DNA from: Flavobacterium microcysteis
GTDB lineage: Bacteria > Bacteroidota > Bacteroidia > Flavobacteriales > Flavobacteriaceae
Length of the DNA stretch: 64,000 bases
Assembly: GCF_006385255.1 (NCBI RefSeq)
Contig: NZ_VFJE01000053.1
Location: 248,001 to 312,000, forward strand
Reading direction: 5' to 3'
Part shown: positions 37,108 through 47,300 of the stretch, in pieces
Position numbering within the stretch: the first letter of the stretch is position 1
Layout: each line of letters begins with the position of its first letter
The notes under the pieces: model-generated
The model's database searches: none
Seen by the model: the letters and a program-made list of their open reading frames with translations, nothing else
Told to the model about the DNA's origin: nothing
Position numbers and translations under genes: made by a program

Positions 37108-39170
37108 GCTTTTCTTTTCAGGTAATCGTAAATTTTATCCTGGGAACGAATTGGTTCTTTTTCATTTCTTACCGGAATATTTTCGAGTGATGTTCCTAGC
37201 AAAGAAGCCTTCGTGTTGTCTTCTAACTGGATATTTAGAATGTCGAGCATTTGTTCTTTCAGAATTGGGTCATATATGGGAAAACAAACCTCAATTCTAT
37301 TGTAAATATTTCTGTTCATCCAATCGGCAGAACCCATAAATAGTAACGGACTGCCATTGTTTTCAAACACAAAAATGCGTCCGTGTTCGAGATATCTGTC
37401 AACAATTCGTCTCACGGAAATGTTTTCACTCCTGCCCGGAATTCCTGGAACAAGACAACAAATTCCACGAATCATCAGCTGGATTTTTACTCCTGCATTA
37501 GAAGCTTCGTATAATTTTTCGATAAGACTTTTCTCTTCCAGATTATTCAGTTTTATAATAATTCCGGCATCCAAACCTTTTCTTTTGTTTTGGATTTCGT
37601 TATCAATCAGCTTGATGAATTTTTCCCGCAGATTGAATTTGGCAACCAGCAGGTGCTTGAAATCCATTTTATATTTCTTTGGATTTTTCTTGATGGTAGC
37701 AAGAAGCAGAAATGTCTTTTCCAAATCTTTCAGCATTTCTTTATTGGCAGTCATGAGGATATGGTCTGTATAAAAACGGGCTGTGTTTTCATTCAGGTTT
37801 CCGGTTGCCAGCAATCCTATGGACGGAAGCTTGCTTTGTTTTTTAAATTTTACGAGTGCTATTTTAGCGTGTACTTTTAGCGACGGAATGCTATGAACAA
37901 TCCGAACGCCAGCTTTTTTAAGCTGTTTTGACCATTTTATATTGTTTGCCTCGTCAAATCGTGCTTTTAATTCTACTACAACGGTTACTTTTTTTCCGTT
38001 TTTAGCCGCACTTATCAAGGCATTCGCAATTCTTGAGTCGCTAGCTACCCGGTAAAGGGTTACGTATATTTCTTCGGCATTGGGATGTATGGAAGCTTCA
38101 TTAAAAAAACGAAGTACGCTATCATACGATTGATAAGGCACATGCAGCATAAGATCTTTTTCTGCAACGGTATCAAAAAGGCTCTTATCTGCCGGACCAT
38201 CCAAAGGAATAGGAACCATTTCGGCATACGACAGGTTTGGTTTTTTTAACGGCAGCGAAGCCAGGTCTTTTAAATTATGGTAGCGTCCACCCAAAACAAT
38301 CGTGGCATCTTTCAGTTTAAAAGTATCAATTACCGACTGTAAAAATGGCGGCGGCATGCGGTAATCGAATAAAAAACGGGTAGCAAAGCTAAAATCTCTT
38401 TTGGCAATTTTCTTTTCCATTTTTTCAGCCATAGCCTCATCATACTCGTCATCAAGCTCTATAGCTGCATCACGTGTTATTTTGAAATTATAATCGGCCG
38501 GCAGTTTCTGGTCTTTGAAAATAAATTTCAAGCCAAAACTGATAATATCGTCCAGAAAAACGATATGTGTTTTTGTTCCTTTTTTTACCGAGAAAAACCG
38601 AGGCAAATCGTCAGATGGTATGTTAAGGAGAAACAGTTTGTGCGTATCGGCATTTTCTTCTAACACGACAAGCTTGTATAGTTTATTATTTTCCGGAAAG
38701 AATTCTGTTTCTTTGGTTATCTCTACAACTTGCAGGAATGTCAATACTTCCGTAAAAAAATAATGGGTTAACTCATCGTGAATATTTTCAGGAACAGGCT
38801 CATTATAAATAAGATGAAACTTTTCTTTTTCGAGTCCCGGCAGAATCTTTTTCGTCATTACCGTACCAAAAACCCGCTGCTGATCATCAACAATATGCTG
38901 TATCTTGTCCAGAATATGCTGGTAGACAAAACTATTTTCCTTTTTGTTTTTGGAGATTTTTTTGAGAGCCATTAAGGACGGTATCCTGACTCTGTAAAAT
39001 TCATCGAGATTAGAAGAATAGATGGAAAGGAACTTTATTTTTTCAAAAAGCGGTACATCATTGGCATCAGCCTCAAGAAGTACTCTTTCGTTAAATGAAA
39101 GCCAGCTGATATCCCTGTCAAAAAAATCAGGTTTCAGGCTCACTTCTTTGTTCTTGGTTTCCAGAATCAT
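37104..39170 (-). CDS. ppk1: Polyphosphate kinase 1
   Basis: A 688-residue enzyme making polyphosphate from ATP. N-terminal domain (FFDRDISWLSFNERVLLEA, about 17-35), middle head domain, then two PLD-like catalytic domains. The predicted phospho-His lies in SLKVHAKIALV (about 430), followed by LLATGNLNENTARFYTDH, and the second catalytic set in MGSADWMNRNIYNRIEVCFPI near the C-terminus. Length fits the family. It is convergent with the symporter, and the two stop codons share bases with no terminator between, so read-through antisense transcripts are possible. Confidence 0.96.
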   Translation of the reverse strand: MILETKNKEVSLKPDFFDRDISWLSFNERVLLEADANDVPLFEKIKFLSIYSSNLDEFYRVRIPSLMALKKISKNKKENSFVYQHILDKIQHIVDDQQRVFGTVMTKKILPGLEKEKFHLIYNEPVPENIHDELTHYFFTEVLTFLQVVEITKETEFFPENNKLYKLVVLEENADTHKLFLLNIPSDDLPRFFSVKKGTKTHIVFLDDIISFGLKFIFKDQKLPADYNFKITRDAAIELDDEYDEAMAEKMEKKIAKRDFSFATRFLFDYRMPPPFLQSVIDTFKLKDATIVLGGRYHNLKDLASLPLKKPNLSYAEMVPIPLDGPADKSLFDTVAEKDLMLHVPYQSYDSVLRFFNEASIHPNAEEIYVTLYRVASDSRIANALISAAKNGKKVTVVVELKARFDEANNIKWSKQLKKAGVRIVHSIPSLKVHAKIALVKFKKQSKLPSIGLLATGNLNENTARFYTDHILMTANKEMLKDLEKTFLLLATIKKNPKKYKMDFKHLLVAKFNLREKFIKLIDNEIQNKRKGLDAGIIIKLNNLEEKSLIEKLYEASNAGVKIQLMIRGICCLVPGIPGRSENISVRRIVDRYLEHGRIFVFENNGSPLLFMGSADWMNRNIYNRIEVCFPIYDPILKEQMLDILNIQLEDNTKASLLGTSLENIPVRNEKEPIRSQDKIYDYLKRKA

Positions 39171-39258
39171 ATCGTATCTTAAGTAGTTATAAAAGTATTA
39201 ATTTATAATGACTATATCATTAAGATACTATTATCCTTTGCGGCATTCTTCCTTTTAT

Positions 39259-40680
39259 TTACAGTTTAGCAATACGTTCTACCTGAATACCTGAGTTTGT
39301 GGTGATTTTCATCAGATAGATACCTGATTCCAACGCATCGAAATGCACAACAGGACTGGTTCCGTTTTTAAAATTTTCTGAATGCACCAGCTGCCCGGTA
39401 ATTGAATACACTTCTGCTTTGACAGCTTGTATTCCCGAAAGTTCCATTTGCAATACCGTTGTAACCGGATTAGGATAAAAGCGTATAGTAGCTGTTTTAG
39501 GATTATCTATATCCAGAAAATGGTCATTCAGATACAACCTGGATATGGTGCCCGCTTCCGATTGTCCGGTTGCCATAAAATCCAAATCGTTATCGCCGTC
39601 AACATCTGCAAAAGCCACATGAGAATTGTTCACACCCAGAAACGGAACTGTTACTTGAGTAAATCCTCCTGCTGCTCCATTGTTTATGTACATATCGGCT
39701 CTTCTGTTAGGATTCATATAACCGGAAATAAAGACATCGGGATAATTATCATTATTTATATCTGCAAAAACGCTTTTCCCGTATTGTGCGCCTATAAAAG
39801 GAAGATCAGGCACTAGGGTAAAATTGCCAGCACCATCATTTTTATACAGAAGCGCAACTTTTGCACTTACGGAAGTAGCACCTACAATCAAAAGGTCTTT
39901 ATCGCCGTCATTATCATAATCTGCTGCTGCAACAGAACCTGTCTGTATGGAAGTTATAGGAGTAGGTTTTATAGTGAAAGTGCCATCTCCATCATTTATA
40001 TATAAAGCATTTGCGATTATATTGTTTGTTGTACTTCCTGTAGCAAAAATATCCAGAAAACCATCGTTATTAAAGTCTTTCATAATAACCGAGCCCCTAG
40101 ATACTCCTGAAGCAGTAATACCGCTTTGTGCCGGACTTACTTGGGTAAAATTTCCGGTTCCGTCATTTTTATACAATTCAATAATTGCTTCTGTACCTGT
40201 AAAGCCTGTCATTATCAAATCATTGTCGTTATCATTATCGATATCACCAAATGCTAGTGCCGAAAACGTGTTTTGTGTAAAAACTGCGGCTGAAAGTGAA
40301 AAATTCCCGGTTCCGTCATTGATATATAGTTTTGTTGTTGGACTTGGCGCACTACCGGAAATAATCAAATCGGGAAAATTATCGCCGTTGACATCGCCAA
40401 AAGCTGCCGCTCCTTCTCGGATTTTGAGAAAAGTATTTCCATCTGATAACGTAAAATTACCGCTGCCATCATTTTTGTATAATCTGGAAGTGAGTTCATA
40501 ACTCGGGTTTGCTCCTGTTGCAAAAAAATCCAAGTCGCCATCGCCGTCAATATCTGCAAAGTCAATCGAGCTATATTGAACACCCATTATATCTGGCGTA
40601 GATTTTAATGTAAAATCTTGTGCTTTTACAGCAGCCGAAAGCACTAAAAAGACAAAAAAGCAACGTAAAGTTATCTTCAT
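39259..40680 (-). CDS. Secreted FG-GAP/VCBS-repeat protein with T9SS sorting domain
   Basis: A 473-residue secreted protein: signal peptide (about 1-20, ending VKA-QDF), about six or seven FG-GAP-like blades (to about 385) each carrying a calcium-type D-x-D-x-D-G-D-x-D loop (DIDGDGDLDF, DVNGDNFPDL, DIDNDNDNDL, DFNNDGFLDI, DYDNDGDKDL, DINNDNYPDV, DVDGDNDLDF), and a type A T9SS C-terminal domain (about 395-473; FYPNPVTTVL, VYSITGQLV, SGIYLMKITT). It should cross the outer membrane by T9SS and be attached or released. Likely a beta-propeller adhesin or carbohydrate-binding protein; the ligand is unknown. Confidence 0.88.
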   Translation of the reverse strand: MKITLRCFFVFLVLSAAVKAQDFTLKSTPDIMGVQYSSIDFADIDGDGDLDFFATGANPSYELTSRLYKNDGSGNFTLSDGNTFLKIREGAAAFGDVNGDNFPDLIISGSAPSPTTKLYINDGTGNFSLSAAVFTQNTFSALAFGDIDNDNDNDLIMTGFTGTEAIIELYKNDGTGNFTQVSPAQSGITASGVSRGSVIMKDFNNDGFLDIFATGSTTNNIIANALYINDGDGTFTIKPTPITSIQTGSVAAADYDNDGDKDLLIVGATSVSAKVALLYKNDGAGNFTLVPDLPFIGAQYGKSVFADINNDNYPDVFISGYMNPNRRADMYINNGAAGGFTQVTVPFLGVNNSHVAFADVDGDNDLDFMATGQSEAGTISRLYLNDHFLDIDNPKTATIRFYPNPVTTVLQMELSGIQAVKAEVYSITGQLVHSENFKNGTSPVVHFDALESGIYLMKITTNSGIQVERIAKL

Positions 40681-40828
40681 AAAACACTCATTTTAGGGTT
40701 AATACACCGCAATGTAAGAATTTTAATCAAGATAAGAATGACTTTTAAAGTCCACTTATTTAGCGTTATGATTTTAAGCCTGAATCTAAAAAACAACTAT
40801 GAGAAATTCCCGAAAACAGGACGGTTGT

Positions 40829-40933
40829 TCATTTTGAAGAGTCTTTATTGGAAAAAATTCTGACCAGTTCTTTTATGACCAATATTCCCGCTATGGTAAA
40901 CGCAATTAGTTTTACAGTTTCCATATCTGACAT
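40829..40933 (-). CDS. 34-residue single-span membrane micro-ORF (candidate)
   Basis: In the otherwise empty 500-base gap between 40681 and 41179, the minus strand has ATG (40931-40933) to TGA (40829-40831), 34 residues. It begins MSDMETVKLI, has one hydrophobic span (IAFTIAGILVI) and ends in a charged tail (RIFSNKDSSK), the layout of small membrane regulators. Too short for standard gene calling. The rest of the gap shows nothing else I can support. Real expression is unproven. Confidence 0.4.
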   Translation of the reverse strand: MSDMETVKLIAFTIAGILVIKELVRIFSNKDSSK

Positions 40934-41179
40934 GATTTTAGTTTACTTACAGAAAATTTAGGGAGTATTTTTTTACTTTTTGCTCATGTGGTAGGTAAAA
41001 AAACAATAACTTTACGATTGTCTTTCGTGCAAAAAATGACATATTTATTAGATATGCCGTGCCATGACGACATATTTTTTTCTATATTCGTTGTTTGTTT
41101 TGTTACGTTTTGTTGTATTTCTACAATTTTATAAAACAAAGTAAACATTTTAATTTATAATAAACAAATTTATTTTTGT

Positions 41180-41590
41180 ATGGACGGGAAAATTTTAAAA
41201 AAGAAATTGCAATCACTTGACATTCAAATGAATGAAATTGCAAAAAGATTAAACATTTCTCCCCAAAATCTTCAGAACCGATTCAAATCGAAAGAGATTA
41301 CTTTGGATTTTCTTATTGAAGTCTCAAAAGCTGTAAATGTATCTGTTTACTATTTTATTAAAGACACTGTTTACGAAAATGAGTTTCTACAACCAGATAA
41401 CGTGATATTGAAAGAACCGGACAGCGAATTTCATCCCAACAAGAATAATCTGGTTGATGCCAAAAACCAAACTATTGAAATTTTACAACGTGAAGTCCAA
41501 GACCTTAGAAATGATAAAGATTTTCTAAAAAAGATTATCGATTCGAACCTGGTCATTAAGAATTCCGACTTTGATTCTGAACAGGCATAA
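41180..41590 (+). CDS. XRE-type helix-turn-helix regulator with coiled-coil tail
   Basis: A 136-residue protein. Residues 5-60 form an XRE-like HTH (IQMNEIAKRLNISPQNLQNRFKSKEITLDFLIEVSKA). Residues 95-125 are heptad-like (QTIEILQREVQDLRNDKDFLKKIID) and should dimerise as a coiled coil. ATG at 41180. It is followed after 12 bases by a membrane protein gene, suggesting an operon and possibly autoregulation. It could be a phage-type repressor, but no phage genes other than a lone tail-collar homologue lie nearby. Confidence 0.8.
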   Translation: MDGKILKKKLQSLDIQMNEIAKRLNISPQNLQNRFKSKEITLDFLIEVSKAVNVSVYYFIKDTVYENEFLQPDNVILKEPDSEFHPNKNNLVDAKNQTIEILQREVQDLRNDKDFLKKIIDSNLVIKNSDFDSEQA

Positions 41591-41602
41591 ACATTTCCTG
41601 TT

Positions 41603-42088
41603 ATGTCTACTATTCGTTATATTAAGGAACCTTTTTTAGCTAGAGCAATTTCTATTGTTTTTGTTTTTGCCAGTATTATCCTGTTATCTGAAAAACAAAA
41701 AGTATTTGGAGCCATTGCGCTTATAATTGGCCTTGGCCTGCTTTTTAGCAGCGCTATTAATACCGGAATAGAAATCAATACAGAAAAAAAGAGCTTTCGT
41801 AAACTATATTCTTTCTTGGGTATTGTATTTGGCGAATGGGAATCTTTCCCAAAAACAGAATATATTTCTGTTTATAAATCCCGGGAAACACTAAATAGTC
41901 CCGCTGCCAATTGGCCAACGCTCACAAGCAATTCCTACATTGTCAATTCTTTTTGGGAAGACAGGAGGCCTATTACATTATGTAAGGCCAATTCTAAAAA
42001 AGAAGCCCTTGCTATAGCTAGAGATATGGCAGATGTCTTAGGCATTAAAATTCTCGATTCTACAGAAGGAGAACAAAAGTGGGTTTGA
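41603..42088 (+). CDS. Small membrane protein, hypothetical
   Basis: A 161-residue protein with two adjacent membrane helices (about 12-30 and 35-52) and a cytoplasmic or periplasmic beta-rich C-terminal half that may form a PH-like domain (EINTEKKSFRKLYSFLGIVFGEWESFPKTEYISVY). No named family recognised. It lies 12 bases after the HTH gene, so it is probably in the same transcript. A hairpin formed from degenerate repeats follows it. Confidence 0.65.
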   Translation: MSTIRYIKEPFLARAISIVFVFASIILLSEKQKVFGAIALIIGLGLLFSSAINTGIEINTEKKSFRKLYSFLGIVFGEWESFPKTEYISVYKSRETLNSPAANWPTLTSNSYIVNSFWEDRRPITLCKANSKKEALAIARDMADVLGIKILDSTEGEQKWV

Positions 42089-42090
42089 TT

Positions 42091-42143
42091 CTGAGGCTCT
42101 AAGCAGCTTAGGACCTTAGCACCTCAGAACCTTAGCACCTTAC
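42091..42143. repeat. Degenerate intergenic repeat with hairpin
   Basis: Just after the stop at 42088, CTGAGG-x2-CTAAG (42091-42103) can pair with CTTAG-x2-CCTCAG (42115-42127). The unit CCTTAGCACCT then recurs imperfectly at 42114 and 42130. This looks like a short flavobacterial intergenic repeat of the Ser-rich, rule-like kind with terminator or processing potential. The rest of the gap to 42590 is AT-rich with no feature I can support except a start-proximal leader. Confidence 0.45.
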
Positions 42144-42590
42144 AACCCATAAACTCCCTAACATTTCTTTCATCAAGATGCGATTTTCTTACTTCGCTTC
42201 TTGTCACATAACATCCTATTTTTAATTTTTCTGGCATAAAAAGGCTATTACGGTATCACTAAATTTAGTGATAAAAAAATATACCAAAATTATGGTATTG
42301 TATGCGTTTTTGAAATATTGCAATTTTGAAAAGTCAAAAAAACATAATGTTTTAGAGACTTGCCCCAAAAACTAACCTGCTAAATATTTCGCTATGTATA
42401 CAACTACTATTCAGAAAGTTGACAGCTTATTTCAAGCAAAAAAATCCAGCGTTATTCTTGCGGCTCAAACAGAAAATCTTTCGCATAATGCGAAAACGCC
42501 TTTTTGCGGCATACTCCTTCAGAAATTACACCTTCCTATAAGAATAAATAAATTCTATAATTCAACTATTAACTTAAACCTTAAAAACGT

Positions 42591-43169
42591 ATGGAACCTT
42601 TTATTGGACAAATTCAAACATTTGGATTTAACTTCCCTCCTAGAGGATGGGCATTTTGTGATGGACAAATCATGTCAATTGCTCAAAACACTGCATTATT
42701 TTCGCTTTTAGGAACTACCTATGGTGGAAACGGACAAACAACATTCGCTCTTCCTGACTTGAGAGGAAGATCTGTTGTTCATCCTGGAAGCGGACCAGGA
42801 TTAACCCCTGTTGCATGGGGAGAAGTTGGAGGAACTCAGAACGTGACTTTAACAATAAACAATATGCCTATGCACGCTCACAGTTTGGTTGAGGGTCAGG
42901 CACATGTTGCTACAACTATCCTTGCTACTAACAATAATAATGGAAGTAACACTACTGATAGCGGTAATAACGGATTTGGAGATTCAGGTAATATGCCGGA
43001 AATCTACAGAGAAAGCCCAACAGGAACGAATGTGGTAGGCGGTGTGAAATCTGTAATTAGCGGTACTACTGCTCTTGCAGGAGGAAGCACTCCTTTTTCA
43101 ATACGTAATCCATACCTTGGAATCTATACAAGTATTGCTCTTGAAGGAATTTTCCCTTCTAGAAACTAA
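42591..43169 (+). CDS. Phage tail-collar / microcystin-dependent protein family (MdpB-like)
   Basis: A 192-residue protein. The N-terminal tail-collar domain is classic: MEPFIGQIQTFGFNFPPRGWAFCDGQ, ALFSLLGTTYGGNGQTTFALPDLRGR, then GGTQNVTLTINNMPMHAHSL with the conserved MPxHxH. The C-terminal half is Asn/Thr/Gly-rich and ends in NPYLGIYTSIALEGIFPSRN, as usual in this family. Such proteins are found in phage tails but also as free-standing bacterial genes, often in tandem, of unknown role. Here there is one copy with no other phage genes. No signal peptide is visible. Confidence 0.88.
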   Translation: MEPFIGQIQTFGFNFPPRGWAFCDGQIMSIAQNTALFSLLGTTYGGNGQTTFALPDLRGRSVVHPGSGPGLTPVAWGEVGGTQNVTLTINNMPMHAHSLVEGQAHVATTILATNNNNGSNTTDSGNNGFGDSGNMPEIYRESPTGTNVVGGVKSVISGTTALAGGSTPFSIRNPYLGIYTSIALEGIFPSRN

Positions 43170-43176
43170 TTAATAT

Positions 43177-43204
43177 GGGGGAGTCACATCCCCCTTTATT
43201 TTAT
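43177..43204 (+). terminator. Hairpin between collar gene and the next gene
   Basis: GGGGGA (43177-43182) pairs with TCCCCC (43189-43194) around GTCACA, followed by TTTATTTTAT. It resembles an intrinsic terminator or attenuator. Because it covers the first ATG of the next frame (43175), that frame more probably starts at 43211. Confidence 0.55.
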
Positions 43205-43210
43205 CTATTT

Positions 43211-44338
43211 ATGACTTCTGAAATAAAAATCGGAATATTGTTGCCCCAATCGAAACAATACCCATCACTGGATCGGGATTTTATGCGAGGCATAAAATTA
43301 AACGACCTTGGTGTCAAGTTTTTTATTGAAAGTATTGGTATTGGCGCAGATGAAAAAGTAATCATCGAAAAAATGCAGAAACTTTCTTTACAGGAAGACA
43401 TCAGCATTTTTATCGGTTTTTTTGGTCATCGCAATATCGAAAGCGTCTATGATTACGCAACAAACAACAATCTCTTTTTATTAGTTACGGATATAGGCTC
43501 AACATTGCCTTACGCCTCACAAAAGAAACAAGGCATATATATCAATTCATTTGGTATTGCTGAAAGCTCCTATCATCTTGGAGCTTATTTTGCTTCACAA
43601 AATTACAAAAACATAGCCACTTCATCCTCTTATTATGATTCTGGTTATGGCATTAATCAAGCCATAGAAATGGCACTTTATCAAAATGACAGTCAGTTTT
43701 CAGGACACTACATTACACCTTTAAATCCGAGGGAAAACGAAGCAGACTGTATGCAGGAAACTTTAGCTCCTTTAAAACCTGATGCAGTATTTGCTTTCCA
43801 CAGCGGCATTTATGCAGAAGAACATGCTTCTTATCTTACTAAAAATAAACTCACACAAGACTATCCTTTTTATTTCACTTCTTTTTCTATCAGTGATAAG
43901 ATAAAAGAAGAACACAAAGAGGCGCTTCAGGACATCATGGTAGTATCCTCCTGGTCAGATAACCTGAGAAACAAAAAAAACATATCCTTCGTAGAAAAAC
44001 ATAAGGCTATATTCCATCAGGCTCCAAGTATTTTCAGCTTATTGGGTTATGAATCAGGAATAATCCTGGAAAACTTATTTAAAGACACCGATGGTGTTCC
44101 CAGCCTGGAACAACTAATAGACAAAATGGGAGAAGCTCCTGAAGGCCCGAGAGGAAAGATACAATTTCATCCGGAAACCAACAGAACGAGCTTTGACAAC
44201 TATATTTTTAAAATTACTGATGATGGAATCCAAATTGAAACCGTCCTAAAAAATGACGGGCAATTCATCCAAAACATCATGTCTGACCAGCAACCGCAAT
44301 CTACGGGAGGCTGGCATAATGCTTACCTATGTCATTAA
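43211..44338 (+). CDS. Periplasmic-binding-protein-fold (type I) protein without signal peptide
   Basis: About 375 residues from ATG 43211. The chain reads as a type I periplasmic binding fold of the Leu/Ile/Val (Peripla_BP_6) kind: IKIGILLPQSKQYPSLDRDFMRGIKL, an ISIFIGFFGHRN strand-loop, SYHLGAYFASQNYKNIATSSSYYDSGYG, KPDAVFAFHSGIYAEE, FSLLGYESGIILENLF and a C-terminal GPRGKIQFHPETN. Neither start gives a signal peptide, so it may be cytoplasmic or reach the surface another way. It lies between the tail-collar gene and a giant adhesin (16 bases upstream of it). No ABC permease or ATPase is nearby, so transport is doubtful; a ligand-sensing role is inferred. Confidence 0.72.
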   Translation: MTSEIKIGILLPQSKQYPSLDRDFMRGIKLNDLGVKFFIESIGIGADEKVIIEKMQKLSLQEDISIFIGFFGHRNIESVYDYATNNNLFLLVTDIGSTLPYASQKKQGIYINSFGIAESSYHLGAYFASQNYKNIATSSSYYDSGYGINQAIEMALYQNDSQFSGHYITPLNPRENEADCMQETLAPLKPDAVFAFHSGIYAEEHASYLTKNKLTQDYPFYFTSFSISDKIKEEHKEALQDIMVVSSWSDNLRNKKNISFVEKHKAIFHQAPSIFSLLGYESGIILENLFKDTDGVPSLEQLIDKMGEAPEGPRGKIQFHPETNRTSFDNYIFKITDDGIQIETVLKNDGQFIQNIMSDQQPQSTGGWHNAYLCH

Positions 44339-44354
44339 ACCTTAAATCAATCAT

Positions 44355-47300
44355 ATGAAAACAACAATTACTTTTTTTAAAGCCTGTCTGTTTTTCATGA
44401 TTTGTCTCCTGAGCGGAGTCAAATCGGAAGCACAGACAATGAATAAAGGCGATATTGCCTTTATAGGCTACAACACCGGTGGTCAGGACGGTTTTGCGTT
44501 TATTGCGCTCAATGACCTTCCTGCCGGACAGACGCTCTATTTTACGGAGCAAGGATGGTCCGGGACTCAATGGATGAATACCCTATCCGAACCACATCTT
44601 GCCTATGTTATTCCAGCCGGAATTACATGTGGTAAGATTATTTCATTTGTAGAAACGGCTCCGGATATAATTACGGTTACCGGAGGCGGAAGTATTACTT
44701 TTGCCCTGGGCACAGGTTTTAACCTTTCTGGTGGTGACCAAATTATTGCGTATCAATCTGCTTCTGGAGTTGCACCTGCTACTCCTATTTTTATTTCAGC
44801 TATCCATGGAGATTATAACTCGTCAAAGTATGATCCTGTAACAACATGGAATCCGGATACTGGAAGCAATAACACTTTATGGGCAACATCTGACTCTGCC
44901 GTGCCAACTGGTTTGGAAAATGGAGTGAATTGTATTTCATTATATCCGGCTCCTGGGCCTGAGTTTGCAAATGCAAAATACAACGGAACTTTAACGGGAA
45001 CTTCTATTGCGCTACGTGCTGCAATTAATAATCCGGCTAACTGGATGCATGATAATTCTACTTCCACGGCGATTCCTATCCAACCTTCAAATTTCCCAAC
45101 ACCTTCTGTAACATGTATCAACTGTACGGCTCCTGCAGTTCCTACATTGACAGCCGCTACGACTCCGCTTTGTAATGGAGCCAGCAGAACAATCACTATT
45201 ACAGGAAACTTGAATAGTGCTACAGCCTGGCATGTTTATTCTGGATCATGTGGTGGGACATTAGTAACATCTACTAGTACAGGATCATTTTCAGTGAGCC
45301 CGACTACTACAACCACTTATTATGTTCGTGGTGAAGGTGGCTGTGTAACTCCAGGCACGTGTGCAACGATAACGGTAAACGTAAATCCGGCTCTTGTATT
45401 AACAACCGGAGGAGGAGTAACAAATACAAGCTGTAATGGTGGTTCTAACGGAACAGCAACGGTAGCTCCAACAGGAGGAACACCTCCATATACTTATTCA
45501 TGGGCTCCATCTGGAGGATCAGCTGCTACAGCTACAGGATTAAGTGCAGGAGCTTATACTGTAACCGTAACCGACAATGTTGGATGTACAGCTACAAGAA
45601 ATTTTAGTGTTTTCCAGCCATCTGCTTTGGGAGGTACTGCTTCAAAAACTGATGTAAGCTGTAATGGCGGTAATAATGGTACAGCTAGTGTGGCTCCAAC
45701 AGGAGGAACACCTCCTTATACGTATTCATGGGCTCCATCGGGAGGTGTAGCGGCTACAGCTACAGGACTGGCTCAAGGAACCTATACTGTAACTGTGACA
45801 GACAACAATGGCTGCCAAATGACAAGAACTGTTACTGTTAACCAACCAGCTAACGCTTTATCTGCCGCAACAGGTGGAAACAAGACAGATGTGAGCTGTA
45901 ATGGAGGCAATAACGGAACTGCAACAGTAGCGCCAACTGGCGGTACAACTCCATATAGCTATTCTTGGGCTCCTTCAGGAGGAACAAATGCTACAGCTAT
46001 AGGATTGGGTGTAGGAACTTATACGGTTACTGTAACTGATTTTAATGGTTGCCAAGCTACAAGAACATATACTATCAATCAGCCTGCAGCTGCATTGGGT
46101 GGAATAATCACAAAAACTGATGTAAGCTGTAATGGAGGTAATAACGGAACAGCTACTATATCCGCTAGTGGAGGAACAACACCTTATAGTTATTCATGGT
46201 CTCCTTCTGGAGGAACTAATGCTACGGCTACAGGACTTGGAACAGGAACCTATACCGTAACTATAACGGACTTTAATGGTTGTCAGATTACAAGAACTAC
46301 TACAGTGAACCAGCCAGCAGCTGCATTGGGAGGAACAATTTCAAAAACCGACATAAACTGTAATGGAGGTGCTAACGGAACAGCTACGGTATCAATTACT
46401 GGAGGGACAACACCTTATAGCTATTCATGGGCTCCATCGGGAGGAACAAATGCCACTGCAACAGGACTGGCAACAGGAACCTATACTGTAACGGTAACCG
46501 ATTTCAATGGTTGCCAGATTACAAGAACTACTACTGTTAATCAACCGGCTACAGCTATATCTGCTGCAACAGGTGGTGGAAAAACCGATGTAAGCTGTAA
46601 TGGTGGTTCTAACGGAACTGCAACTGTAGCTCCAACAGGCGGTACACCACCGTATACCTACTCTTGGGCTCCATCAGGAGGAACAGCAGCTACTGCTACA
46701 GGACTGGCTGCAGGAACATATACGGTTACTGTGACAGATAACAATTCCTGTCAGGCAACAAGAACATTTACAATCAACCAACCGGCGACTGCATTGGGAG
46801 GAACAATCTCAAAAACAGATGTGAGCTGTAATGGTGGCTCTAACGGTACTGCTACGGTATCTGCTACCGGAGGAACTCCAAGCTATACCTATTCTTGGGC
46901 TCCATCTGGAGGAACGGCAGCAACTGCTACAGGACTGGCTGCAGGAACCTATACGGTTACTGTTACCGATGCCAATGCTTGTCAGATTACAAGAACGGTT
47001 ACTGTAAACCAGCCAGCTAGCGCTTTATCTGCTGCAACAGGCGGTGGAAAAACCGATGTAAGCTGTAATGGAGGTGCTAACGGAACAGCAACGGTAGCTC
47101 CAACAGGAGGTACAACTCCATATAGCTATTCTTGGGCTCCAGTAGGAGGAACGAATGCTACTGCCACAGGATTGACAGCAGGAACATATACTGTTACTGT
47201 AACAGATTTCAACGGTTGTCAGGCTACAAGAACATATACTATCAATCAGCCAACCGCATTGGGAGGTACAGCATCTAAAACGGACGTAAGTTGCAATGGT

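Noticed and set aside
39947..40501. 184-residue plus-strand ORF opposite the FG-GAP protein
   Set aside because: It lies wholly antisense to a well-supported repeat protein and has low-complexity composition that mirrors the repeats.
41171..41178. TATTTTTG as promoter of the HTH gene
   Set aside because: It lies one base before the ATG, so transcription would start inside the gene, and there is no -33 box; probably chance in AT-rich DNA.
42394..42711. 105-residue ORF before the tail-collar gene
   Set aside because: Overlaps the collar gene in another frame by 120 bases; its sequence looks like translated leader, with no motif.
43175..43210. Upstream ATG for the binding-fold protein
   Set aside because: The first codons lie inside a GC-rich terminator-like hairpin, and the fold begins at the second ATG (43211).
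42591..44338. Prophage
   Set aside because: Only one tail-collar homologue is present; no capsid, terminase, portal or lysis genes are in the window.
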